Below are positions 48,225-60,581 of a stretch of 64,000 bases of DNA, piece after piece; position 1 is the first letter of the stretch; the number at the start of each line of letters is the position of its first letter. The stretch comes from Limnanthes douglasii subsp. nivea (lineage: Eukaryota; Streptophyta; Magnoliopsida; Brassicales; Limnanthaceae), in NCBI GenBank assembly GCA_036936605.1, contig JAUPFV010000005.1, forward strand, positions 151,219,195-151,283,194, given 5' to 3'. Under the pieces are notes generated by a model. That model had not been told where the DNA came from. It saw nothing but the letters and a program-made list of their open reading frames with translations, and ran no database searches. The position numbers were made by a program, and so were the translations under genes.

Positions 48225-48344
48225 CTTCTTCTTAGATCCGCAACATTGTTAAATCGATTGTTCCTTAGAAATAGGATTTTAAAATCCGGATCCGCAACAT
48301 TGTTAAATCGATTGTTCCTTAGAAATAGGATTTTAAAATCCGGA
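48225..48344. repeat. 54-bp spacer duplication
   Basis: GATCCGCAACATTGTTAAAT through TTTTAAAATCCG is repeated directly. Together with the 42-bp duplication at 48131-48214 it makes this spacer 639 bp. Confidence 0.83.
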
Positions 48345-48384
48345 CATTTTCCTTACAAATATCATGCTTATCAGTTAAGAAAAA

Positions 48385-48504
48385 GGGGATGCAACACGAG
48401 GACTTCCCAGGAGGTCACCCATCCTAGTACTACTCTCGCCCAAGCACGCTTCACTGCGGAGTTCTGATGGGATCCGGTGCATTAGTGCTGGTATGATCGC
48501 ATCA
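48385..48504 (-). rRNA. 5S rRNA: 5S ribosomal RNA
   Basis: 120 nt. Position 53 G. The first base would be U (GCATCA on plus), and the flank has TAATGC. Confidence 0.91.
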
Positions 48505-49046
48505 GTTAAGTAATGCACGACCAATGTATATAACCCAGCATAACCAATATCTCACTAGATAAGGAAACTATTTATTAACTTTGAATTAAAGAAGCGTACT
48601 ATGCATGAATCGCACTTTCATTTAATACACATTGCAAACAAAATTTAAATAAATACAAACAAAATATCACGGGCGTATGTGTGGTCAACAACAATAAATG
48701 CAATCTTGGAATTTCGAAACTACAGGATCCCTGTAACGTTTAGATCTAGTTTCTTAAACGTCTCTTATAAAAACCAAATCACGCTTCTTTTTAGGTCGAA
48801 AAATACTTTTACTTTTCACGAATCACGTTTTCATTTAATACACATCACGGACAAAATTTACATAAACACAATTAACTACACACGGTCAACATAATTAAAT
48901 GCTATTTTCTAAAGTGACTCCTAGTTTAAAACAAATAGCGCTTCTTCTTAGATCCGCAACATTGTTAAATCGATTGTTCCTTAGAAATAGGATTTTAAAA
49001 TCCGGACATTTTCCTTACAAATATCATGCTTATCAGTTAAGAAAAA

Positions 49047-49166
49047 GGGGATGCAACACGAGGACTTCCCAGGAGGTCACCCATCCTAGTACTACTCTCG
49101 CCCAAGCACGCTTCACTGCGGAGTTCTGATGGGATCCGGTGCATTAGTGCTGGTATGATCGCATCA
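49047..49166 (-). rRNA. 5S rRNA: 5S ribosomal RNA
   Basis: 120 nt, identical alleles to 48385 (first base U, TAATGC, CCAATATCTC flank), 662 bp away: a recent tandem copy. Confidence 0.91.
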
Positions 49167-49680
49167 GTTAAGTAATGCACGACCAATGTATATAACCCAG
49201 CATAACCAATATCTCACTAGATAAGGAAACTATTTATTAACTTTGAATTAAAGAAGCGTACTATGCATGAATCGCACTTTCATTTAATACACATTGCAAA
49301 CAAAATTTAAATAAATACAAACAAAATATCACGGGCGTATGTGTGGTCAACAACAATAAATGCAATCTTGGAATTTCGAAACTACAGGATCCCTGTAACG
49401 TTTAGATCTAGTTTCTTAAACGTCTCTTATAAAAACCAAATCACGCTTCTTTTTAGGTCGAAAAATACTTTTACTTTTCACGAATCACGTTTTCATTTAA
49501 TACACATCACGGACAAAATTTACATAAACACAATTAACTACACACGGTCAACATAATTAAATGCTATTTTCTAAAGTGACTCCTAGTTTAAAACAAATAG
49601 CGCTTCTTCTTAGATCCGCAACATTGTTAAATCGATTGTTCCTTAGAAATAGGATTTTAAAATCCGGACATTTTCCTTAC

Positions 49681-49740
49681 AAATAGATTGTTCCTTAGAA
49701 ATAGGATTTTAAAATCCGGACATTTTCCTTACAAATATCA
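49681..49740. repeat. 51-bp spacer duplication
   Basis: After ACAAATA the sequence returns to GATTGTTCCTTAGAAATAGG and repeats through the 14-bp palindrome, lengthening the spacer to 594 bp. Confidence 0.83.
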
Positions 49741-49760
49741 TGCTTATCAGTTAAGAAAAA

Positions 49761-49880
49761 GGGGATGCAACACGAGGACTTCCCGGAAGGGAACCCATCC
49801 TAGTACTACTCTCGCCCAAGCACGCTTAACTGCGGAGTTCTGATGGGATCCGGTGCATTAGTGCTGGTATGATCGCATCC
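49761..49880 (-). rRNA. 5S rRNA: 5S ribosomal RNA
   Basis: 120 nt with canonical box A. TCCCGGAAGGGAACCC replaces TCCCAGGAGGTCACCC, four changes in box C, which makes activity uncertain. Confidence 0.92.
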
Positions 49881-50200
49881 GTTAAGTACTGCACGACCAA
49901 TGTATATAACCCAGCATAACCGAAAATCTCACTAGATAAGGAAACTATTTATTAACTTTGAATTAAAGAAGCGTACTATGCATGAATCGCGCTTTCATTT
50001 AATACACATTGCAAACAAAATTTAAATAAATACAAACAAAATATCACGGGCGTATGTGTGGTCAACAACAATAAATGCAATCTTGGAATTTCGAAACTAC
50101 AGGATCCCTGTAACGTTTAGATCTATTTTCTTAAACGTCTCTTATAAAAACCAAATCAGGCTTCTTTTTAGGTCGAAAAATACTTTTACTTTTCACGAAT
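49881..50200. repeat. Truncated 5S spacer (320 bp)
   Basis: The spacer stops at TTTTCACGAATCA in subrepeat B and joins the 3' part of a 5S gene, losing about 220 bp including the terminator. No gene. Confidence 0.88.
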
Positions 50201-50313
50201 CAACACGAGGACTTCCCAGGAGGTCACCCATCCTAGTACTACTCTCGCCCAAGCACGCTTCACTGCGGAGTTCTGATGGGATCCGGTGCATTAGTGCTGG
50301 TATGATCGCATCC
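50201..50313 (-). pseudogene. 5S rRNA gene lacking its 3' end and terminator
   Basis: 113 bp: the last 7 nt of the RNA are missing and the normal T-rich terminator is deleted. Control boxes are present (position 53 G) and the promoter flank is normal, so it could be transcribed but would read through into the spacer and lack a proper terminal stem. Confidence 0.9.
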
Positions 50314-50855
50314 GTTAAGTATTGCACGACCAATGTATATAACCCAGCATAACCGAAAATCTCACTAGATAAGGAAACTATTTATTAACTTTGAATTAAA
50401 GAAGCAACTATGCATGAATCGCGCTTTCATTTAATACACATTGCAAACAAAATTTATATAAATACAAACAAAATATCACGGGCGTATGTGTGCTCAACAA
50501 CAATAAATGCAATCTTGGAATTTCGAAACTACATGATCCCTGTAACGTTTAGATCTATTTTCTTAAACGTCTCTTATAAAAACCAAATCACGCTTCTTTT
50601 TAGGTCGAAAAATACTTTTACTTTTCACGAATCACGTTTTCATTTAATACACATCACGGACAAAATTTACATAAACACAATTAACTGCACACGGTCAACA
50701 TCAATAAATGCTATTTTCTAAAGAAACTCCTAGTTTAAAGCAAATAGCGCTTCTTCTTAGATCCGCAACATTGTTAAATCGATTGTTCCTTAGAAATAGG
50801 ATTTTAAAATCCGGACATTTTCCTTACAAATATCATGCTTATCAGTTAAGAAAAA

Positions 50856-50975
50856 GGGGATGCAACACGAGGACATCCCAGGAGGTCACCCATCCTAGTA
50901 CTACTCTCGCCCAAGCACGCTCAACTGCGGAGTTCTGATGGGATCCGGTGCATTAGTGTTGGTATGATCGCATCT
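50856..50975 (-). rRNA. 5S rRNA: 5S ribosomal RNA
   Basis: 120 nt. GGACATCCC, GCTCAACTGC and GTGTTGG changes; first base A. Confidence 0.92.
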
Positions 50976-51517
50976 GTTAAGTACTGCACGACCAATGTAT
51001 ATAACCCAGCATAACCGAAAATCTCACTAGATAAGGAAACTATTTATTAACTTTGAATTAAATAAGCGTACTATGCATGAATCGCGCTTTCATTTAATAC
51101 ACATTGCAAACAAAATTTAAATAAATACAAACAAAATATCACGGGCGTATGTGTGGTCAACAACAATAAATGCAATCTTGGAATTTCGAAACTACAGGAT
51201 CCCTGTAACGTTTAGATCTATTTTCTTAAATGTCTCTTATAAAAACCAAATCACGCTTCTTTTTAGGTCGAAAAATACTTTTACTTTTCACGAATCACGT
51301 TTTCATTTAATACACATCACGGACAAAATTTACATAAACACAATTAACTGCACACGGTCAACATCAATAAATGCTATTTTCTAAAGCGACTCCTAGTTTA
51401 AAACATCAATAAATTCTATTTTCTAAAGCGACTCCTAGTTTAAAACAAATAGCGCTTCTTCTTAGATCCGCAACATTGTTAAATCGATTGTTCCTTAGAA
51501 ATAGGATTTTAAAATCC

Positions 51518-51636
51518 GGGATGCAACACGAGGACTTCCCAGGAGGTCACCCATCCTAGTACTACTCTCGCCCAAGCACGCTTCACTGCGGAGTTCTGAT
51601 GGGATCCGGTGCATTAGTGCTGGTATGATTGCATCC
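51518..51636 (-). rRNA. 5S rRNA: 5S ribosomal RNA without normal terminator
   Basis: 119 bases of gene sequence. Position 53 G and GATTGCATCC. The 3' end joins AAAATCC of the spacer palindrome directly, so about 42 bp with both T-runs is missing. The nearest T-run is TTTT in the palindrome. Confidence 0.88.
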
Positions 51637-52325
51637 GTTAAGTAATGCACGACCAATGTATATAACCCAGCATAACCGAAAATCTCACTAGATAAGGAAA
51701 CTATTTATTAACTTTGAATTAAAGAAGCGTACTATGCATGAATCGCGCTTTCATTTAATACACATTGCAAACAAAATTTAAATAAATACAAACAAAATAT
51801 CACGGGCGTATGTGTGGTCAACAACAATAAATGCAATCTTGGAATTTCGAAACTACAGGATCCCTGTAACGTTTAGATCTATTTTCTTAAACGTCTCTTA
51901 TAAAAACCAAATCACGCTTCTTTTTAGGTCGAAAAATACTTTTACTTTTCACGAATCACGTTTTCATTTAATACACATCACGGACAAAATTTACATAAAC
52001 ACAATTAACTATGTGGTCAACAACAATAAATGCAATCTTGGAATTTCGAAACTATAGGATCCCTGTAACGTTTAGATCTATTTTCTTAAACGTCTCTTAT
52101 AAAAACCAAATCACGCTTCTTTTTAGGTCGAAAAATACTTTTACTTTTCACGAATCACGTTTTCATTTAATACACATCACGGACAAAATTTACATAAACA
52201 CAATTAACTACACACGGTCAACATAATTAAATGCTATTTTCTAAACTGACGATTGTTCCTTAGAAATAGGATTTTAAAATCCGGACATTTTCCTTACAAA
52301 TATCATGCTTATCAGTTAAGAAAAA
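51637..52325. repeat. Rearranged 5S spacer (689 bp)
   Basis: After ACAATTAACTATG the spacer restarts at GTGGTCAACAAC (52011), duplicating about 200 bp. Another deletion joins CTAAACTGAC to GATTGTTCC near 52250. No gene. Confidence 0.87.
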
Positions 52326-52445
52326 GGGGATGCAACACGAGGACTTCCCAGAAGGTCACCCATCCTAGTACTACTCTCGCCCAAGCACGCTTAACTGCGG
52401 AGTTCTGATGGGATCCGGTGCATTAGTGCTGGTATGATCGCATCC
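52326..52445 (-). rRNA. 5S rRNA: 5S ribosomal RNA
   Basis: 120 nt with canonical box A. One change, CCCAGAAGG. Confidence 0.95.
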
Positions 52446-52949
52446 GTTAAGTACTGCACGACCAATGTATATAACCCAGCATAACCGAAAATCTCACTAG
52501 ATAAGGAAACTATTTATTAACTTTGAATTAAAGAAGCGTACTATGCATGAATCGCGCTTTCATTTAATACACTTTGCAAACAAAATTTAAATAAATACAA
52601 ACAAAATATCACGGGCGTATGTGTGGTCAACAACAATAAATGCAATCTTGGAATTTCAAAACTACAGGATCCCTGTAACGTTTAGATCTATTTTCTTAAA
52701 CGTCTCTTATAAAAACCAAATCATGCTTCTTTTTAGGTCGAAAAATACTTTTACTTTTCACGAATCACGTTTTCATTTAATACACATCACGGACAAAATT
52801 TACATAAACACAATTAACGGCACACGGTCAACATCAATAAATGCTATTTTCTAAAGCGACTCCTAGTTTAAAACAAATAGCGTTTTTTCTTAGATCCGCA
52901 AAATCGGGACATTTTCCTTACAAATATCATGCTTATCAGTTAAGAAAAA

Positions 52950-53068
52950 GGGGATGCAACACGAGGACTTCCCAGGAGGTCACCCATCCTAGTACTACTC
53001 TCGCCCAAGCACGCTTGACTGGGAGTTCTGATGGGATCCGGTGCATTAGTGCTGGTATGATCGCATCC
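52950..53068 (-). rRNA. 5S rRNA: 5S ribosomal RNA with 1-base deletion
   Basis: 119 nt. CTTGACTGGGAG replaces CTTGACTGCGGAG, a one-base loss next to box A. The preceding spacer lost 39 bp at the same place as before 43944 (CCGCAAAATCGGG). Confidence 0.88.
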
Positions 53069-53613
53069 GTTAAGTACTGCACGACCAATGTATATAACCC
53101 AGCATAACCGAAAATCTCACTAGATAAGGAAACTATTTATTAACTTTGAATTAAAGAAGCGTACTATGCATGAATCGCGCTTTTATTTAATACCCATTGC
53201 AAACAAAATGTAAATAAATACAAACAAAATATCACGGGCGTATGTGTGGTCAACAACAATAAATGCAATCTTGGAATTTCGAAACTACAGGATCCCTGTA
53301 ACGTTTAGATCTATTTTCTTAAACGTCTCTTATAAAAACCAAATCACGCTTCTTTTTAGGTCGAAAAATACTTTTACATTTTTCACGAATCACGTTTTCA
53401 TTTAATACACATCACGGACAAAATTTACATAAACACAATTAACTGCACACGGTCAACGTCAATAAATGCTATTTTCTAAAGCGACTCCTAGTTTAAAACA
53501 AATAGCGCTTCTTCTTAGATCCGCAACATTGTTAAATCGATTGTTCCTTAGAAATAGGATTTTAAAATCCTGACATTTTCCTTACAAATATCATGCTTAT
53601 TAGTTAAGAAAAA

Positions 53614-53721
53614 GGGGATGCAACACGAGGACTTCCCAGGAGGTCACCCATCCTAGTACTACTCTCGCCCAAGCACGCTTGACTGCGGAGTTCTGATGGG
53701 ATCCGGTGCATTAGTGCATCC
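53614..53721 (-). pseudogene. 5S rRNA gene with 12-bp 5' deletion (third occurrence)
   Basis: 108 bp, same deletion as at 36877 and 44561. Its spacer shares ACATTTTTCACG, GTCAACGTC and ATCCTGAC with the other two. Confidence 0.92.
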
Positions 53722-54264
53722 GTTAAGTACTGCACGACCAATGTATATAACCCAGCATAACCGAAAATCTCACTAGATAAGGAAACTATTTATTAACTTT
53801 GAATTAAAGAAGCGTACTATGCATGAATCGCGCTTTCATTTAATACACATTGCAAACAAAATTTAAATAAATACAAACAAAATATCACGGGCGTATGTGT
53901 GGTCAACAACAATAAATGCAATCTTGGAATTTCGAAACTACAGAATCCCTGTAACGTTTAGATCTATTTTCTTAAACGTCTCTTATAAAAACCAAATCAC
54001 GCTTCTTTTTAGGTCGAAAAATACTTTTACTTTTCACGAATCACGTTTTCATTTAATACACATCACGGACAAAATTTACATAAACACAATTAACTGCACA
54101 CGGTCAACATCAATAAATGCTATTTTCTAAAGCGACTCATAGTTTAAAGCAAATAGCGCTTCTTCTTAGATCCGCAACATTGTTAAATCGATTGTTCCTT
54201 AGAAATAGGATTTTAAAATCCGGACATTTTCCTTACAAATATCATGCTTATCAGTTAAGAAAAA

Positions 54265-54384
54265 GGGGATGCAACACGAGGACTTCCTAGGAGGTCATCC
54301 ATCCTAGTACTACTCTCGCCCAAGCACGCTTGACTGCGGAGTTCTGATGGGATCCGGTGCATTAGTGCTGGTATGATCGCATCC
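54265..54384 (-). rRNA. 5S rRNA: 5S ribosomal RNA
   Basis: 120 nt. CCTAGGAGGTCATCC changes as at 37528 and 45212; position 53 C. Confidence 0.94.
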
Positions 54385-54972
54385 GTTAAGTACTGCACGA
54401 CCAATGTATATAACCCAGCATAACCGAAAATCTCACTAGATAAGGAAACTATTTATTAACTTTGAATTAAAGAAGCGTACTATGCATGAATCGCGCTTTC
54501 ATTTAATACACATTGCAAACAAAATTTAAATAAATACAAACAAAATATCACGGGCGTATGTGTGGTCAACAACAATAAATGCAATCTTGGAATTTCGAAA
54601 CTACAGGATCCTTGTAACGTTTAGATTTATTTTCTTAAACGTCTCTTATAAAAACCAAATCACGCTTCTTTTTAGGTCGAAAAATACTTTTACTTTTCAC
54701 GAATCACGTTTTCATTTAATACACATCACGGACAAAATTTACATAAACACAATTAACTGCACACGGTCAACATCAATAAATGCTATTTTCTAAAGCGACT
54801 CCTAGTTTAAAACAAATAGCGCTTCTTCTTAGATCCGCAACATTGTTAAATCGATTGTTCCTTAGAAATAGGATTTTAAAATCCGGACATTTTCCTTACA
54901 AATATGATGCTTATCAGTTAATACTCACCGACCAAAACCAAAATGAAATTGAAAAAAAAAAATTAAGAAAAA

Positions 54973-55092
54973 GGGGATGCAACACGAGGACTTCCTAGGA
55001 GGTCACCCATCCTAGTACTACTCTCGCCCAAGCACGCTTAACTGCGGAGTTCTGATGGGATCCGGCGCATTAGTGCTGGTATGATCGCATCC
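54973..55092 (-). rRNA. 5S rRNA: 5S ribosomal RNA
   Basis: 120 nt. Canonical box A; CTTCCTAGGAGG and CCGGCGCATT changes. Long-type unit resumes here. Confidence 0.95.
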
Positions 55093-55679
55093 GTTAAGTA
55101 CTGCACGACCAATGTATATAACCCAGCATAACCGAAAATCTCACTAGATAAGGAAACTATTTATTAACTTTGAATTAAAGAAGCGTACTATGCATGAATC
55201 GCGCTTTCATTTAATACACATTGCAAACAAAATTTAAATAAATACAAACAAAATATCACGGGCGTATGTGTGGTCAACAACAATAAATGCAATCTTGGAA
55301 TTTCGAAACTATAGGATCCCTGTAACGTTTAGATCTATTTTCTTAAACGTCTCTTATAAAAACCAAATCACGCTTCTTTTAAGGTCGAAAAATACTTTTA
55401 CTTTTCACGAATCACGTTTTCATTTAATACACATCACGGACAAAATTTACATAAACACAATTAACTGCACACGGTCAACATCAATAAATGCTATTTTCTA
55501 AAGCGACTCCTAGTTTAAAACAAATAGCGCTTCTTCTTAGATCCGCAACATTGTTAAATCGATTGTTCCTTAGAAATAGGATTTTAAAATCCGGATATTT
55601 TTCTTACAAATATCATGCTTATTAGTTAATACTCACCGACTAAAACCAAAATGAAATTGAAAAAAAAAATTAAGAAAAA

Positions 55680-55799
55680 GGGGATGCAACACGAGGACTT
55701 CCTAGGAGGTCACCCATCCTAGTACTACTCTCGCCCAAGCGAGCTTCACTGCGGAGTTCTGATGGGATCCGGTGCATTAGTGCTGGTATGATCGCATCC
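55680..55799 (-). rRNA. 5S rRNA: 5S ribosomal RNA
   Basis: 120 nt. GCGAGCTTCACT at box A and CTTCCTAGG near the 3' end. Confidence 0.93.
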
Positions 55800-56337
55800 G
55801 TTAAGTACTGCACGACCAATGTATATAACCCAGCATAACCGAAAATCTCACTAGATAAGGAAACTATTTATTAACTTTGAATTAAAGAAGCGTACTATGC
55901 ATGAATCGCGCTTTCATTTAATACACATTGCAAACAAAATTTAAATAAATACAAACAAAATATCACGGGCGTATGTGTGGTCAACAACAATAAATGCAAT
56001 CTTGGAATTTCGAAACTACAGGATCCCTGTAACGTTTAGATCTATTTTCTTAAATGTCTCTTATAAAAACCAAATCACGCTTCTTTTTAGGTCGAAAAAT
56101 ACTTTTACTTTTCACGAATCACGTTTTTATTTAATACAAATCACGGACAAAATTTACATAAACACAATTAACTGCACACGGTCAACATCAATAAATGCTA
56201 TTTTCTAAAGCGACTCCTAGTTTAAAACAACTAGCGCTTCTTCTTAGATACGCAACATTGTTAAATCGATTGTTCCTTAGAAATAGGATTTTAAAATCCG
56301 GACATTTTCCTTATTCATGCTTATCATTTAAGAAAAA

Positions 56338-56457
56338 GGGGATGCAACACGAGGACTTCCCAGGAGGTCACCCATCCTAGTACTACTCTCGCCCAAGCAC
56401 GCTTATCTGCGGAGTTCTGATGGGATCCGGTGCATTAGTGCTGGTATGATCGCATCC
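56338..56457 (-). rRNA. 5S rRNA: 5S ribosomal RNA
   Basis: 120 nt. Box A CTTATCTGC. Short unit; ACAAA is lost before TCATGC in the spacer. Confidence 0.94.
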
Positions 56458-57044
56458 GTTAAGTACTGCACGACCAATGTATATAACCCAGCATAACCGA
56501 AAATCTCACTAGATAAGGAAACTATTTATTAACTTTGAATTAAAGAAGCGTACTATGCATGAATCGCGCTTTCATTTAATACACATTGCAAACAAAATTT
56601 AAATAAATACAAACAAAATATTACGGGCGTATCTGTGGTCAACAACAATAAATGCAATCTTGGAATTTCGAAACTACAGGATCCCTGTAACGTTTAGATC
56701 TATTTTCTTAAACGTCTCTTATAAAAACCAAATCACGCTTCTTTTTAGGTCGAAAAATACTTTTACTTTTCACGAATCACGTTTTTATTTAATACACATC
56801 ACGGACAAAATTTACATAAACACAATTAACTGCACACGGTCAACATCAATAAATGCTATTTTCTAAAGCGACTCCTAGTTTAAAACAAATAGCGCTTCTT
56901 CTTAGATCCGCAACATTGTTAAATCGATTGTTCCTTAGAAATAGGATTTTAAAATCCGGACATTTTCCTTACAAATATCATGCTTATCAGTTAATACTCA
57001 CCGACCAAAACCAGAATGAAATTGAAAAAAAAAATTAAGAAAAA

Positions 57045-57164
57045 GGGGATGTAACACGAGGACTTCCCAGGAGGTCACCCATCCTAGTACTACTCTCGCC
57101 CAAGCACGCTTATCTGCGGAGTTCTGATGGGATCCGGTGCATTAGTGCTGGTATGATCGCATCC
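57045..57164 (-). rRNA. 5S rRNA: 5S ribosomal RNA
   Basis: 120 nt. Box A CTTATCTGC as at 56338; GATGTAACACG near the 3' end. Confidence 0.94.
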
Positions 57165-57752
57165 GTTAAGTACTGCACGACCAATGTATATAACCCAGCA
57201 TAACCGAAAATCTCACTAGATAAGGAAATTATTTATTAACTTTGAATTAAAGAAGCGTACTATGCATGAATCGCGCTTTCATTTAATACACATTGCAAAA
57301 AAAATTTAAATAAATACAAACAAAATATCACGGGCGTATGTGTGGTCAACAACAATAAATGCAATCTTGGAATTTCGAAACTACAGGATCCCTGTAACGT
57401 TTAGATCTATTTTCTTAAACGTCTCTTATAAAAACCAAATCACGCTTCTTTTTAGGTCGAAAAATACTTTTACTTTTCACGAATCACGTTTTCATTTAAT
57501 ACACATCACGGACAAAATTTACATAAACACAATTAACTGCACACGGTCAACATCAATAAATGCTATTTTCTAAAGCGACTCCTAGTTTAAAACAAATAGC
57601 GCTTCTTCTTAGATCCGCAACATTGTTAAAATCGATTGTTCCTTAGAAATAGGATTTTAAAATCCGGACATTTTCCTTACAAATATCATGCTTATCAGTT
57701 AATACTCACCGACCAAAACCAAAATGAAATTGAAAAAAAAAATTAAGAAAAA

Positions 57753-57872
57753 GGGGATGCAACACGAGGACTTCCCAGGAGGTCACCCATCCTAGTACTA
57801 CTCTCGCCCACGCACGCTTCACTGCGGAGTTCTGATGGGATCCGGTGCATTAGTGTTGGTATGATCGCATCC
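57753..57872 (-). rRNA. 5S rRNA: 5S ribosomal RNA
   Basis: 120 nt. CCCACGCACGCTTCACT and GTGTTGG changes; flank ATAACACAGC. Identical alleles at 59168. Confidence 0.94.
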
Positions 57873-58459
57873 GTTAAGTACTGCACGACCAATGTATATA
57901 ACACAGCATAACCGAAAATCTCACTAGATAAGGAAACTATTTATTAACTTTGAATTAAAGAAGCGTACTATGCATGAATCGCGCTTTCATTTAATACACA
58001 TTGCAAACAAAATTTAAATAAATACAAACAAAATATCACGGGCGTATGTGTGGTCAACAACAATAAATGCAATCATGGAATTTCGAAACTACAGGATCCC
58101 TGTAACGTTTAGATCTATTTTCTTAAACGTCTCTTATAAAAACCAAATCACGCTTCTTTTTAGGTCGAAAAATACTTTTACTTTTCACGAATCACGTTTT
58201 CATTTAATACACATCACGGACAAAATTTACATAAACACAATTAACTGCACACGGTCAACATCAATAAATGCTATTTTCTAAAGCGACTCCTAGTTTAAAA
58301 CAAATAGCGCTTCTTCTTAGATCCGCAACATTGGTAAATCGATTGTTCCTTAGAAATAGGATTTTAAAATCCGGACATTTTCCTTACAAATATCATGCTT
58401 ATCAGTTAATACTCACCGACCAAAACCAAAATGAAATTGAAAAAAAAAATTAAGAAAAA

Positions 58460-58579
58460 GGGGATGCAACACGAGGACTTCCAAGGAGGTCACCCATCCT
58501 AGTACTACTCTCGCCCAAGCGCGCTTAACTGCGGGGTTCTGATGGGATCCGGTGCATTAGTGCTGGTATGATCGCATCC
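58460..58579 (-). rRNA. 5S rRNA: 5S ribosomal RNA
   Basis: 120 nt. Canonical box A core (GCGCGCTTAACT); CCAAGGAGG and GCGGGGTTC changes. Identical alleles at 59875. Confidence 0.94.
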
Positions 58580-59167
58580 GTTAAGTACTGCACGACCAAT
58601 GTATATAACCCAGCATAACCGAAAATCTCACTAGATAAGGAAACTATTTATTAACTTTGAATTAAAGAAGCGTACAATGCATGAATCGCGCTTTCATTTA
58701 ATACACATTGCAAACAAAATTTAAATAAATACAAACAAAATATCACGGGCGTATGTGTGGTCAACAACAATAAATGCAATCATGGAATTTCGAAACTACA
58801 GGATCCCTGTAACGTTTAGATCTATTTTCTTAAACGTCTCTTATAAAAACCAAATCACGCTTCTTTTTAGGTCGAAAAATACTTTTACTTTTCACGAATC
58901 ACGTTTTCATTTAATACACATCACGGACAAAATTTACATAAACACAATTAACTGCACACGGTCAACATCAATAAATGCTATTTTCTAAAGCGACTCCTAG
59001 TTTAAAACAAATAGCGCTTCTTCTTAGATCCGCAACATTGTTAAAATCGATTGTTCCTTAGAAATAGGATTTTAAAATCCGGACATTTTCCTTACAAATA
59101 TCATGCTTATCAGTTAATACTCACCGACCAAAACCAAAATGAAATTGAAAAAAAAAATTAAGAAAAA

Positions 59168-59287
59168 GGGGATGCAACACGAGGACTTCCCAGGAGGTCA
59201 CCCATCCTAGTACTACTCTCGCCCACGCACGCTTCACTGCGGAGTTCTGATGGGATCCGGTGCATTAGTGTTGGTATGATCGCATCC
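59168..59287 (-). rRNA. 5S rRNA: 5S ribosomal RNA
   Basis: 120 nt. Copy of 57753 at a distance of 1,415 bp, including the extra A in GTTAAAATCG of the spacer. Confidence 0.94.
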
Positions 59288-59874
59288 GTTAAGTACTGCA
59301 CGACCAATGTATATAACACAGCATAACCGAAAATCTCACTAGATAAGGAAACTATTTATTAACTTTGAATTAAAGAAGCGTACTATGCATGAATCGCGCT
59401 TTCATTTAATACACATTGCAAACAAAATTTAAATAAATACAAACAAAATATCACGGGCGTATGTGTGGTCAACAACAATAAATGCAATCATGGAATTTCG
59501 AAACTACAGGATCCCTGTAACGTTTAGATCTATTTTCTTAAACGTCTCTTATAAAAACCAAATCACGCTTCTTTTTAGGTCGAAAAATACTTTTACTTTT
59601 CACGAATCACGTTTTCATTTAATACACATCACGGACAAAATTTACATAAACACAATTAACTGCACACGGTCAACATCAATAAATGCTATTTTCTAAAGCG
59701 ACTCCTAGTTTAAAACAAATAGCGCTTCTTCTTAGATCCGCAACATTGGTAAATCGATTGTTCCTTAGAAATAGGATTTTAAAATCCGGACATTTTCCTT
59801 ACAAATATCATGCTTATCAGTTAATACTCACCGACCAAAACCAAAATGAAATTGAAAAAAAAAATTAAGAAAAA

Positions 59875-59994
59875 GGGGATGCAACACGAGGACTTCCAAG
59901 GAGGTCACCCATCCTAGTACTACTCTCGCCCAAGCGCGCTTAACTGCGGGGTTCTGATGGGATCCGGTGCATTAGTGCTGGTATGATCGCATCC
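59875..59994 (-). rRNA. 5S rRNA: 5S ribosomal RNA
   Basis: 120 nt. Copy of 58460 at 1,415 bp, including ATTGGTAAATCG and TACAATGCATG in the flanking spacers. Confidence 0.94.
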
Positions 59995-60581
59995 GTTAAG
60001 TACTGCACGACCAATGTATATAACCCAGCATAACCGAAAATCTCACTAGATAAGGAAACTATTTATTAACTTTGAATTAAAGAAGCGTACAATGCATGAA
60101 TCGCGCTTTCATTTAATACACATTGCAAACAAAATTTAAATAAATACAAACAAAATATCACGGGCGTATGTGTGGTCAACAACAATAAATGCAATCTTGG
60201 AATTTCGAAACTACAGGATCCCTGTAACGTTTAGATCTATTTTCTTAAACGTCTCTTATAAAAACCAAATCACGCTTCTTTTTAGGTCGAAAAATACTTT
60301 TACTTTTCACGAAACACGTTTTCATTTAATACACATCACGGACAAAATTTACATAAACACAATTAACTGCACACGGTCAACATCAATAAATGCTATTTTC
60401 GAAAGCGACTCCTAGTTTAAAACAAATAGCGCTTCTTCTTAGATCCGCAACATTGTTAAATCGATTGTTCCTTAGAAATAGGATTTTAAAATCCGGACAT
60501 TTTCCTTACAAATATCATGCTTATCAGTTAATACTCACCGACCAAAACCAAAATGAAATTGAAAAAAAAAATTAAGAAAAA

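Larger units (their letters stand above)
36332..54384 (-). repeat. Middle block: short and rearranged 5S units
   Basis: The usual unit is ~663 bp with a 543-bp spacer. It lacks 44 bp between two TTAA tetranucleotides immediately downstream of the gene. Spacer lengths range from 320 to about 820 bp without the transposon, through partial duplications and deletions. Six of 25 loci are broken genes. Two long-type units (genes at 41927 and 47626) are embedded in it. Confidence 0.9.

Noticed and set aside
50056..50352. 98-codon plus-strand frame
   Set aside because: It is made by the deletion that joins spacer to the 5S gene at 50201; half of it is antisense to rRNA.
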